Assembly (NCBI RefSeq): GCF_000424545.1
Contig: NZ_AUKC01000016.1
Span: 24,263-88,262, forward strand
Source of the DNA: Butyrivibrio sp. NC3005
GTDB lineage: Bacteria > Bacillota > Clostridia > Lachnospirales > Lachnospiraceae
Direction of reading: 5' to 3'
Length of the DNA stretch: 64,000 nucleotides
Shown here: positions 36,277-43,376 of the stretch, in pieces
How the letters are laid out: the number at the start of each line of letters is the position of its first letter
How positions within the stretch are numbered: position 1 is the stretch's first letter
Notes under the pieces: model-generated
Told to the model about the DNA's origin: nothing
The model's database searches: none
Seen by the model: the letters and a program-made list of their open reading frames with translations, nothing else
Translations under genes and position numbers: made by a program

Positions 36277-36921
36277 ATGGCAACTTATGTATTAACCAGT
36301 ATGTATGAAAAAGAATTTCCTTCAGAAACAATCAAGATGCTTAAATCCGAAATTAAAGGGAGGCACAGCATTGTTTGCATAGCATCCGACTTTTATTCAT
36401 ACAAAATGACAGACCATTTTTGGAGCATATTCTATGATATGTTCTGTAATGCCGGATTAGAATTTGAAAGCTCAATGGTCATAGATTCAAGAATTACCCC
36501 GGAGATGGCAAGAGAATATACTAAAAATGCTGATGTGGTATGGATTTCTGGTGGCGATACTCCTACAGAATATAAATATATAAAAGAATATGGATTAGAT
36601 GACATTTTGAAAGAATATGATGGGGTAGTAATCGGTATGAGTGCTGGAACGCTAAATCTTGCACAAACAGTCATTTGTGCTATTTGTAATGGCCATTACG
36701 AGCAAGTTATTTATGATGGACTTGGCTTAGTGGATATAACTGTTATATCACACTATGACATGAAGGAGGTACAGCAGGAAATACTTGATCTGTCAATGAA
36801 ATACGAAATCTATTTAATGACAGATGGTAGCCATATTCTGTGCAATGAGAATGGAAAGCGTTACTATGGCGATATAATATGCTTAAACAAGGGTGAGATC
36901 AAGACTATAAGTAATTTATAA
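36277..36921 (+). CDS. Peptidase S51-like protein (type 1 glutamine amidotransferase-like)
   Basis: 214 residues. VWISGGDTPTEYKYIKEY near residue 87 and VVIGMSAGTLNLAQ near residue 108 match the peptidase E (S51) fold, with the nucleophile Ser in GMSAG. Dipeptidase activity on Asp-X or a role in cell-wall or cyanophycin-like peptide cleavage is known in the family; the substrate here is unknown. Confidence 0.85.
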   Translation: MATYVLTSMYEKEFPSETIKMLKSEIKGRHSIVCIASDFYSYKMTDHFWSIFYDMFCNAGLEFESSMVIDSRITPEMAREYTKNADVVWISGGDTPTEYKYIKEYGLDDILKEYDGVVIGMSAGTLNLAQTVICAICNGHYEQVIYDGLGLVDITVISHYDMKEVQQEILDLSMKYEIYLMTDGSHILCNENGKRYYGDIICLNKGEIKTISNL

Positions 36922-36939
36922 GTCTATATGAGGATGAAA

Positions 36940-37476
36940 ATGAAAAAATGCAGACTGACATATGATGAGTGGAAGAGTATGAAAAAGAAGAGAAGATATG
37001 GCGTTGATGCGCATACTTCTGATTTCAACGGATACATTGGTTTATTGTCAATAGATGAGGTTTCAGAACCTCAAAAATGGAAATATCAAAATGACACTAT
37101 TACTGTGCTTGATAATGGTTATAAGTGGCTTTCAATTATGCCCGATGATGATTATTATTGTATAACTGTCATGATGAATCAGAATTACAGGATAGTTGTA
37201 AGCTACATTGATATGATTGATACGCATGGGAGTGATGAAGATGGCGTTCCTTTCTTTTATGATTGCTACCTGGATTTGATTGTTTATCCTGATGGAAATA
37301 TTATTGTTGATGACAGGGATGAACTTGACGAAGCTTTAAAGACTAATGATATTTCTGAAGAACAATATCAAAGAGCTCTGTCAACCGCAGAGAAACTACA
37401 GAATGGATTGTTATCTGATTATAAGAAATATGAAGTGTTTATAGCGAAAATGCTAAATATAACCGGTTCCAAATAG
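36940..37476 (+). CDS. DUF402 domain protein
   Basis: 178 residues from ATG 36940, 7 bp after GAGG; ATGs at 36928 and 36934 are also in frame. The DUF402 pattern is clear: LDNGYKWLSIMPD, SYIDMI, FFYDCYLDLIVYPDG near residues 105-120, then DRDELDEAL. DUF402 proteins include nucleoside diphosphatases and RNA-binding forms. It ends just before the abi locus promoter. Confidence 0.78.
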   Translation: MKKCRLTYDEWKSMKKKRRYGVDAHTSDFNGYIGLLSIDEVSEPQKWKYQNDTITVLDNGYKWLSIMPDDDYYCITVMMNQNYRIVVSYIDMIDTHGSDEDGVPFFYDCYLDLIVYPDGNIIVDDRDELDEALKTNDISEEQYQRALSTAEKLQNGLLSDYKKYEVFIAKMLNITGSK

Positions 37477-37477
37477 G

Positions 37478-37505
37478 TTGCAAAGAATTCAAATCGTGTT
37501 ATACT
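37478..37505 (+). promoter_or_regulatory. Promoter of the small RNA upstream of the Abi gene
   Basis: TTGCAA (37478-37483), 16 bp, TATACT (37500-37505). The start would be about 37512, so the first product is a 60-base RNA that meets a terminator before the Abi ATG. Confidence 0.65.
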
Positions 37506-37511
37506 ATGATT

Positions 37512-37574
37512 AACAGAGTTGCCAGGTGCGAATAACACTTGGGACCAAGCCGAGCGTTGAGCTTGGCTTTTTTA
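37512..37574 (+). ncRNA. Small two-hairpin RNA before the Abi_2 gene (candidate RNA antitoxin)
   Basis: Hairpin 1 is CCAGGTG (37522-37528) with CACTTGG (37536-37542). Hairpin 2 is CCAAGC (37545-37550) with GCTTGG (37561-37566), followed by CTTTTTT, so it is also a terminator. It lies 16 bp before the Abi ATG and has its own promoter. Recent work describes AbiF-type HEPN toxins controlled by adjacent non-coding RNAs; this fits that design. Alternatively it is a simple transcriptional attenuator. Confidence 0.65.
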
Positions 37575-37589
37575 CTTTATGGAGATTGT

Positions 37590-38495
37590 ATGGATTTAAA
37601 GAAACCTTATACATTAGATGAACAGATAAAAAAGCTAAAAGATCATGGAGTAGTAATATCTGATGATGCATTTGCAAGAAATGTACTTCGGAAAGTCAGC
37701 TATTATAGACTTTCGGGATATATGTTGCAATATAGGTTGTCAACTGATAGTCATGAGATGATTAATGGTATTCGTTTTGAAGATATTTACACGGTTTATT
37801 GTTTTGACGAAGAAATCAGATCATTGCTTAGACAGTACATTGAAAAAGCAGAATTCTTCTATAAAGATTTGATAGGAAATAAATTTGCAGAACTAAAATG
37901 TCAGACACCACCATATGATCAGCACTATGATGTGAAGAACTATTACGATAAAGTTGGAATTACAAAGACATTGCAGAATTTCACCAAAGAAAAGTCATAT
38001 TATAAGGATAGTGCAATTGTTAAGCATCATTTCAATAAATATGCTGATAAGATGCCGGTATGGGTTATGTTGGAACTGATGACTTGTTCAAGTGTTTCTC
38101 TGTTCTATCATGCATTGTATTTATCGGATAAGAATGTGATAGCATCTGAGGTTGGCATAAGCACAGCAACACTTGAGAATCACCTACATGCCTTGTCTGT
38201 GCTCAGAAATAAATGTTCTCATGGTGTGCGTTTGTATAATTCTACGATGAATCCTCCGGTAAAGTTCAATAAAAGTTTTTTGAGGAATAACCCGGCAATA
38301 AGGAATGATTCGCTGTTTGCGTATATACTTATGCTTATTAAGAGGTTACCTTCTGATGATGAAAGAAAGCAATTTAGAGATAAGCTTAATCGTATAGTAA
38401 AGAAATATGAGAAGGATATAGATATTAACCTTATAGGATTTCCCAAAAGCTATAGGGAACTTATGTATATAAAGAATTTGAAGAATATTACTTAA
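37590..38495 (+). CDS. Abi_2 family (AbiD/AbiF-like) HEPN protein
   Basis: 301 residues from ATG 37590 after ATGGAGA; an in-frame upstream start would run through the terminator hairpin. Family signs: DEQIKKLKDHGVVISDD near the N-terminus, YYRLSGYM near residue 38, and the HEPN RNase motif RNKCSH (R-x4-H) near residue 208. Abi_2 proteins abort phage infection by RNA cleavage or act as toxins. It is the last gene of its module, 2 bp before the 126-bp end. Confidence 0.88.
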   Translation: MDLKKPYTLDEQIKKLKDHGVVISDDAFARNVLRKVSYYRLSGYMLQYRLSTDSHEMINGIRFEDIYTVYCFDEEIRSLLRQYIEKAEFFYKDLIGNKFAELKCQTPPYDQHYDVKNYYDKVGITKTLQNFTKEKSYYKDSAIVKHHFNKYADKMPVWVMLELMTCSSVSLFYHALYLSDKNVIASEVGISTATLENHLHALSVLRNKCSHGVRLYNSTMNPPVKFNKSFLRNNPAIRNDSLFAYILMLIKRLPSDDERKQFRDKLNRIVKKYEKDIDINLIGFPKSYRELMYIKNLKNIT

Positions 38496-38496
38496 A

Positions 38497-38622
38497 GTTG
38501 CCACCAGCCGCATACAGTAGCCCTGAGCTTTCTACCGTACGCAGCAGGTAAACAGCAACTCGTCCTAGAAATGCCACAAACACAGCACTTAGGACATTGA
38601 AAAAGTTCTCAAAGAGATAATC
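38497..38622 (+). repeat. 126-bp module end, copy 4
   Basis: Consensus-like conserved block. Variable hairpin GTCCTA (38562-38567) with TAGGAC (38590-38595) around TGC/GCA. Exact core at 38605-38622, followed by a CTGC TTCG GCAG hairpin instead of AATCTGC/GCAGATT. Confidence 0.92.
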
Positions 38623-38643
38623 ACTGCTTCGGCAGATTTCAAA

Positions 38644-38673
38644 AGACTCGGTACAATGTACCGGGTCTTTTTT
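38644..38673 (+). terminator. Module left-end terminator
   Basis: GACTCGGTACA ATGTACCGGGTC followed by six T. Same family as the rpsI-proximal terminator. Confidence 0.85.
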
Positions 38674-38689
38674 GCGCCGAAAGTGGACC

Positions 38690-38717
38690 TGGGGGACGGG
38701 GTTAGTGGTTCACTTTT
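38690..38717 (+). repeat. Palindrome AAAGTGGACC...GGTTCACTTT
   Basis: Ten pairs (one G-T) around a G-rich loop TGGGGGACGGGGTTAGT. The same loop and most of the stem recur at 52243-52273 at the end of the MGMT gene. It resembles dispersed palindromes of Lachnospiraceae genomes, by memory. The remaining part of this 329-bp spacer, 38718-38824, shows nothing else I can name. Confidence 0.7.
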
Positions 38718-38824
38718 GTGCTAAAAGATTAAGGGTAAGGCTTGCTTATTTTAATATGACTTTATTAAAATGTAAGAAAGCACCATGGAATAATATTGGA
38801 TTAACCGATGAGAGAAGATAGATT

Positions 38825-39889
38825 ATGGACAAATTATGGTCAGAAAACAATAAAGAAATACAGAAATTGTTGACGAAGGAAGCAACCTTTAAAGATGCTA
38901 TAAAGAAGCTTTTGGCTTTCCGCGAGGAAATGTTTGAGCAGATTACTCAGATTGTGAGTGGATACCCGGATGAGGCCTTTGCCAAAATGCCTTTTGCGGG
39001 TGCAGATGGATATCACAGTAAAACCCTTGCCTATTCTATCTGGCATATTTTCAGGATTGAAGATATAGTTGCCCATGAGATGATAGCAGGGGATAGTCAA
39101 ATCCTTTTTACACATGACTTTCATAATCGCATTGGCGCACCTATTATTACTACGGGTAATGAACTTCAGTGGAACGAGATTGCAGAGTTTTCAGAAAAAC
39201 TGAATATTAAAGAACTATATCTGTATGTAAAAGCTGTAAAGGAGTCTACGGATCAGATTCTTGGAGATCTGACATACAAGGATTTAAAGCAAAAATTCGG
39301 CGGCGATGTAAAGGAAAAACTTATCCGGAGTAAATGTGTCAGTGAGAATGAGAATGCCTTTTGGCTGATTGATTACTGGTGCGGAAAGGATATAAAAGGA
39401 CTGATTCAGATGCCATTTAGCCGTCACTGGATCATGCATATCGAAGCCATGCGCCGCATCAAGAATAAACTTTGCAAGATAGCACGAAAGGGTGTTGATC
39501 CTGTTGCTTATTGTGGCTTTTCCTGTAATCACTGTTTCCTTTCAGAGTGGTGCGGATCCTGCAGAACGAAGTACAATGTCTGCTCTTTTGCTACCTGTGA
39601 GGAGGACAGAATATGTCCGAATGTGAAATGCTGTAAGGAAAAAGATTTGGACGGATGTTATGAGTGTGATGAGCTCGAAAATTGCAATAAAGGATTCTAT
39701 ATTTCATCAAATGACGGAGCAAATGCAGCAAAGGCTCAGGCATTATATATAAGGAAATACGGAAAGAAAGAGTTCTTAAAGGTTCATGACAGACTACATG
39801 AGAAGTATGACTTCCAAAAGACACAGGAAGTTTTGGGACAGGATTATAAGGAAGGACTGAGAATTCTGGAGGAAAGCTATATGGAATAA
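38825..39889 (+). CDS. DinB-like plus DUF3795 two-domain protein
   Basis: 354 residues. Residues 1-215 form a DinB/YfiT-like helical bundle (YHSKTLAYSIWHIFRIEDIV and FSRHWIMHIEAMRRIKNKL carry His residues suited to metal binding). Residues 228-350 are a cysteine-rich DUF3795-like domain (YCGFSCNHCFLSEWCGSCR, then CECDELENC-type pairs) likely to bind zinc or Fe-S. Role unknown; thiol or stress metabolism is possible. A piece of its 3' part is duplicated near 52282-52345. Confidence 0.8.
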   Translation: MDKLWSENNKEIQKLLTKEATFKDAIKKLLAFREEMFEQITQIVSGYPDEAFAKMPFAGADGYHSKTLAYSIWHIFRIEDIVAHEMIAGDSQILFTHDFHNRIGAPIITTGNELQWNEIAEFSEKLNIKELYLYVKAVKESTDQILGDLTYKDLKQKFGGDVKEKLIRSKCVSENENAFWLIDYWCGKDIKGLIQMPFSRHWIMHIEAMRRIKNKLCKIARKGVDPVAYCGFSCNHCFLSEWCGSCRTKYNVCSFATCEEDRICPNVKCCKEKDLDGCYECDELENCNKGFYISSNDGANAAKAQALYIRKYGKKEFLKVHDRLHEKYDFQKTQEVLGQDYKEGLRILEESYME

Positions 39890-40147
39890 GGAACTGGGAG
39901 AGGGCTGGCTGACGGAGATTCAGTTGCCAATATAGCCTATTAAATGATGAATCCGGTGAAGCAAACCGGTTTGTCTAAAAACGCTACTTATGGTATCTTT
40001 ATTATAGTGAACGTACTGGAGAAACTTGTGAAGCCTCTGGTCCGGAGGGTCCCTGCGGGGGCCTTTCGTTATTTTTAGGAGATATTATGGACAAAATCAT
40101 TTAAGACATACAATGAGTTGCTGGATTAAAAAAGAAGGAGACTGGAC

Positions 40148-40594
40148 ATGAATATAAGGCAAGCTAAGCCATCGGATGCTTCTAGAATTGCAGAAATGAT
40201 TGTTACAAATTATAGAAAGAATTTCTTTCCGATATTTAAAAATGAGCAATTTTATTTTGGGGAGTTAAATGTTGTTGATGTAGCTAAAGAGTACATTGAT
40301 AACAAGAAAATACTGCAGGATACGTATGTATATGATGATGGTGCTGTTAAAGGAGTTATTCGATTAAATCATGATGAAATAGTAAAGCTTTATGTTGAAC
40401 CCCAGTTTCAAGGGGAGAAGATTGGCAGTAAATTACTAAACTTTGCGATCTTAGACAAAGGAGCAAAATGGCTGTGGGTTTTAGAACAAAATGAGCGAGG
40501 CATTAAGTTTTATAAGAAGAATGGATTTGATTTTACTGGCGATACAATGATAGAGGACGAATGGATCCCATTAAAGAAAATGTCGATTGAATGA
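40148..40594 (+). CDS. GNAT family N-acetyltransferase
   Basis: 148 residues. Motif A PQFQGEKIGSKLLNFAI; C-terminal GIKFYKKNGFDFTG. About half its residues match the next gene by eye, so the two are tandem duplicates. The upstream spacer 39890-40147 has a CCCTGCGGGG-type hairpin near 40050 and no gene. Confidence 0.8.
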   Translation: MNIRQAKPSDASRIAEMIVTNYRKNFFPIFKNEQFYFGELNVVDVAKEYIDNKKILQDTYVYDDGAVKGVIRLNHDEIVKLYVEPQFQGEKIGSKLLNFAILDKGAKWLWVLEQNERGIKFYKKNGFDFTGDTMIEDEWIPLKKMSIE

Positions 40595-40679
40595 AAACTA
40601 TGTATTTGTAGGGTAATGCGATATGAAGATTCCTAATGGCATTAGGAAAATGATTGAGATTTAAGGCGGATACAGAAAC

Positions 40680-41123
40680 GTGATAAGAAAAGCAGAACCA
40701 ATAGATATATCTAGAATTGCCGAAATCCTGGTGTTTACAAAAAGAATGAAGTACAGAGCAATATTTCACAATGATGATTACTCTTTTAACGAATTGCAGG
40801 TAGTAAAGGTCACCAATGAATTCAAGGATCCTGAACTTCTCAATAAAGTTTGGGTATATGATGATGGTATAGTTAAGGGGATGATGCATCTGGAGGGAAA
40901 AGAAATTTCGGAATTATATGTAGATTACTTCTTTTGGAAACAGGGCATAGGAGCCAAATTGATAGAGTTCGCAAAAGAAAAATATGATAGCAGATTCCTA
41001 TGGACGCTGGAGAAGAACAAAGAAGCTATTCATTTTTACGAGACACATGGTTTTTATCTCAACGGGAAAAGACAATTAGAAGAAGGCACACCTGAATATA
41101 TCGTGATGCTAGAGCGAGACTGA
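40680..41123 (+). CDS. GNAT family N-acetyltransferase, tandem paralogue
   Basis: 147 residues from GTG 40680. Motif A FFWKQGIGAKLIEFAKE; AIHFYETHGFYLNGK near the end. It follows its paralogue by 85 bp and is the last gene before the 126-bp end copy 5. Substrate unknown. Confidence 0.78.
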   Translation: MIRKAEPIDISRIAEILVFTKRMKYRAIFHNDDYSFNELQVVKVTNEFKDPELLNKVWVYDDGIVKGMMHLEGKEISELYVDYFFWKQGIGAKLIEFAKEKYDSRFLWTLEKNKEAIHFYETHGFYLNGKRQLEEGTPEYIVMLERD

Positions 41124-41154
41124 AACTAGGATTATTTTTGAAAGAAATAATAAA

Positions 41155-41280
41155 GTTGCCACCAGTCGCATACAGTAGCCCTGAGCTTTCTTGCGTACGC
41201 AGCAGGTAAACAGCAACTCGCCTTACAAATGCCCAAAACAAGGCACTTAAGGCAATGAAAAAGTTCTCAAAGAGATAATC
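41155..41280 (+). repeat. 126-bp module end, copy 5
   Basis: GTTGCCACCAGTCGC start and TCTTGCGTACGC in the middle (shared with copy 6). Variable hairpin GCCTTA with TAAGGC, fully Watson-Crick where copy 1 has a G-T pair. Exact core at 41263-41280. Confidence 0.92.
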
Positions 41281-41326
41281 GTTTCACAACGTATTACGTC
41301 TTTGGGCAATCAAATACGACTTATTA

Positions 41327-41358
41327 CACCTCAGGACAACTGTCTTGGGGTGTTTTTG
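41327..41358 (+). terminator. Module left-end terminator, second type
   Basis: CACCTCAGGACAA CTGTCTTGGGGTG then TTTTTG; related to 31754-31787 with several paired changes (A-T to G-T). Confidence 0.75.
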
Positions 41359-41428
41359 TTATGCCCTCATGTTGTTAAGTAGTTGGCTAGTAAAGCGCAA
41401 TAATGATATGTAAAGAAGGAGATTACAG

Positions 41429-42006
41429 GATTTGAGCTAACTGAATTCATTATAAAAAGCACAGGAACGTCATATGATGCTATGGTTTCAGACATAACTC
41501 GTGATAAGCTGACGTTTGAAGCGTTCAAAAAAAGATATCTTGATGTACTGTCTGGTAATCACGATTTTGAAGAAGATCTTATTAGCTTTAGATTAATGCA
41601 AGAAGACGGACAAATGACAAACGCAGGTGTTGTGTTTGCTGATCATGTAGAGAGCCTTGGCATGAAATTTGGCCTGTGGTTTGAACCGGAGATGGTCAAT
41701 GAGGATTCTGATCTTTACAGGGCACATCCCGACTGGGCACTCACTGATCCCGGCAGAAAGCCGGTGATGGCAAGAGATCATTTGGTGCTTGATATGTCAA
41801 GGTCTGAGGTTATATAATATTTGTATGAGAGTATTTCAGCGGTGCTTAGGAGAACTAAGATATCCTATATCAAGTGGGACTTCAACAGATCACTGTCAAA
41901 TGTCTTTTCCAGAGGGCTCTCCGCAGACAGGCAGGGAGAAGTTGCCCACAGGTTTGTTCTCGGTTCATACCCGGCGATACAACTTTATTTTAGAAAGAAA
42001 TGTTAA
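41429..42006 (+). pseudogene. Chimera of an AlbA_2 protein fragment and a GH36 alpha-galactosidase fragment
   Basis: Codons from 41429 to about 41645 read FELTEFIIKSTGTSYDAM and LMQEDGQMTNAGVVFAD, the style of AlbA_2 (Schlafen-like ATP-binding) proteins. The same frame continues as SLGMKFGLWFEPEMVNEDSD, the GH36 catalytic barrel, stops at 41817, and resumes in another frame as ISAVLRRTKISYIKWDFNRS to 42006. KWDFNR contains the GH36 nucleophile Asp. Both ends of the glycosidase are missing, so it is inactive. Confidence 0.75.
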
Positions 42007-42015
42007 GAGACATCA

Positions 42016-42822
42016 ATGGATTTTAAAATAGTTTTTTCAGATATAGACGGAACAATTCTAAACAGTGAACATAGAATGCTTAAGGGCACACTTGATGCAA
42101 TATTTGCCCTAAAGAAAGCCAATATCCCTTTCGTCATTGCGACAGCAAGAGGGCCATCCGGAGTACGGCCGATTTTTAAAAGATACGGGTTTACCTGCCC
42201 GATGATCTGTTATAGTGGGGCGCTTATCATTGATGAAAACGATAAGATAATGCACTCGGAGGGATTTGATGCCGATGACGCGAGGGATATTATTTCTTAT
42301 ATAGAGGCGGAGAAGATTGACTGTACATGGAATATCTATTCAGAAGAATTGTGGATTGTAAATGACAGGAATGACCGACTGGTCCGCGCAGAAGAGGAAA
42401 TCGTTGAGGTCTGTGCAACAGAGGGCGGCATAGAGCTTCTTCCAAAAGATGCAATCATAGGAAAGCTCCTTTGCATATGTGAGCCTGAAGCAATATGTGG
42501 TATAGAAAATGAATTGAAAAAGAGATTTCCAAAGCTGTCGATAGTTAAATCCTCAGATGTTCTTCTTGAAATCATGGGAAAGGGAATTACAAAGGCCGCC
42601 GGAGTCAGGCGAGTATGCTCGTATATGAACATTCCGCCGGAGAAAGCGGTTGCTTTTGGTGATCATTTTAATGATGCAGAAATGCTACGATCTGTAGGAT
42701 TTCCTTTTCTGATGGGAAATGCTCCGGAGGAATTGAAGAAGGAATTCTCGTGTGTGATCGGAAGTAATGATGACGAGAGCATTTCAGAAGCCTTTAGGAG
42801 TATTGGCCTATTATTGGAGTGA
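42016..42822 (+). CDS. Cof-type HAD phosphatase
   Basis: 268 residues. HAD motif I FSDIDGTILN at residues 7-16, motif II ATARG near residue 43, and motifs III/IV (KGITKAAGV and AFGDHFNDAEML) match the Cof/YidA group of sugar-phosphate or flavin-phosphate phosphatases. Complete and apparently functional beside a decayed chimera. Substrate unknown. Confidence 0.88.
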   Translation: MDFKIVFSDIDGTILNSEHRMLKGTLDAIFALKKANIPFVIATARGPSGVRPIFKRYGFTCPMICYSGALIIDENDKIMHSEGFDADDARDIISYIEAEKIDCTWNIYSEELWIVNDRNDRLVRAEEEIVEVCATEGGIELLPKDAIIGKLLCICEPEAICGIENELKKRFPKLSIVKSSDVLLEIMGKGITKAAGVRRVCSYMNIPPEKAVAFGDHFNDAEMLRSVGFPFLMGNAPEELKKEFSCVIGSNDDESISEAFRSIGLLLE

Positions 42823-42941
42823 GGGAGATGACAGTGTGGATAGAGCTCATATGTCATAACTTTCCATTTCATTTTTCTCACAGATATATTTAATGAGTAG
42901 AAAGTAAAATCAGAGTATTATTTTTGATCGCGGTTATTAAA

Positions 42942-43067
42942 GTTGCCACCAGCCGCATACAGTAGCCCTGAGCTTCCTTGCGTACGCAGCAGGTAAACAG
43001 CAACTCAACTTGAAAATGCCGAAGGCACGGCACTTTCGAAGTAGTAATAGTTCTCAAAGAGATAATC
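42942..43067 (+). repeat. 126-bp module end, copy 6
   Basis: Variable hairpin ACTT/AAGT (with a bulged G) around GAAA-ATGCC and GGCA-CTTTC. Exact core at 43050-43067, followed by the ATCTGC/GCAGAT hairpin. The 65 bp upstream match the region upstream of copy 1. Confidence 0.92.
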
Positions 43068-43090
43068 ATCTGCTATTGCAGATTTCAAAA

Positions 43091-43119
43091 GACTCGGTAC
43101 ATTTGTACCGGGTTTTTTG
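43091..43119 (+). terminator. Module left-end terminator
   Basis: GACTCGGTACA TTTGTACCGGGTT with six T. Same family as 21178, 26119 and 38644. Confidence 0.82.
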
Positions 43120-43126
43120 TGTGCCG

Positions 43127-43181
43127 AAAGCCTTTAAAACATTCTAATCTTAATAGGAATAATCTAAGACCTGAGAGATGA
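43127..43181 (+). pseudogene. MobV relaxase remnant, only the ends of the C-terminal part
   Basis: KAFKTF is joined directly to NLNRNNLRPER and the stop, i.e. the same reading as 35535-35701 with about 110 bp deleted between. The GGCGT GAAA ACGCC hairpin with T run at 43204-43226 follows, as after the other remnants. Confidence 0.7.
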
Positions 43182-43238
43182 ATAGCTGATATGCAGTAGG
43201 CAGTGGCGTGAAAACGCCCTTATTTTATGCACATAATA

Positions 43239-43267
43239 TTGGACAGGATGGTAGATATAGGTATAAT
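43239..43267 (+). promoter_or_regulatory. Portable promoter P1, copy 2
   Basis: TTGGAC (43239-43244), 17 bp, TATAAT (43262-43267). The following 60 bp match those after the copies at 21216 and 56840. Confidence 0.75.
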
Positions 43268-43376
43268 TATAAACAGTTGCTACAAAGAAATAATTTAAGT
43301 ATTTCTGAATAGATTAATTTATATAATAACTGATTATAATACAGATGAACTACGGGAAAGGAGATTCGAGAAAAAT

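Noticed and set aside
37539..37589. Upstream start for the Abi_2 gene
   Set aside because: It passes through the terminator hairpin and the family N-terminus begins at 37590.
25906..43067. CRISPR array
   Set aside because: The six 126-bp repeats are 1.8-6 kb apart with genes between, not 30-40 bp spacers, and no cas gene is present.
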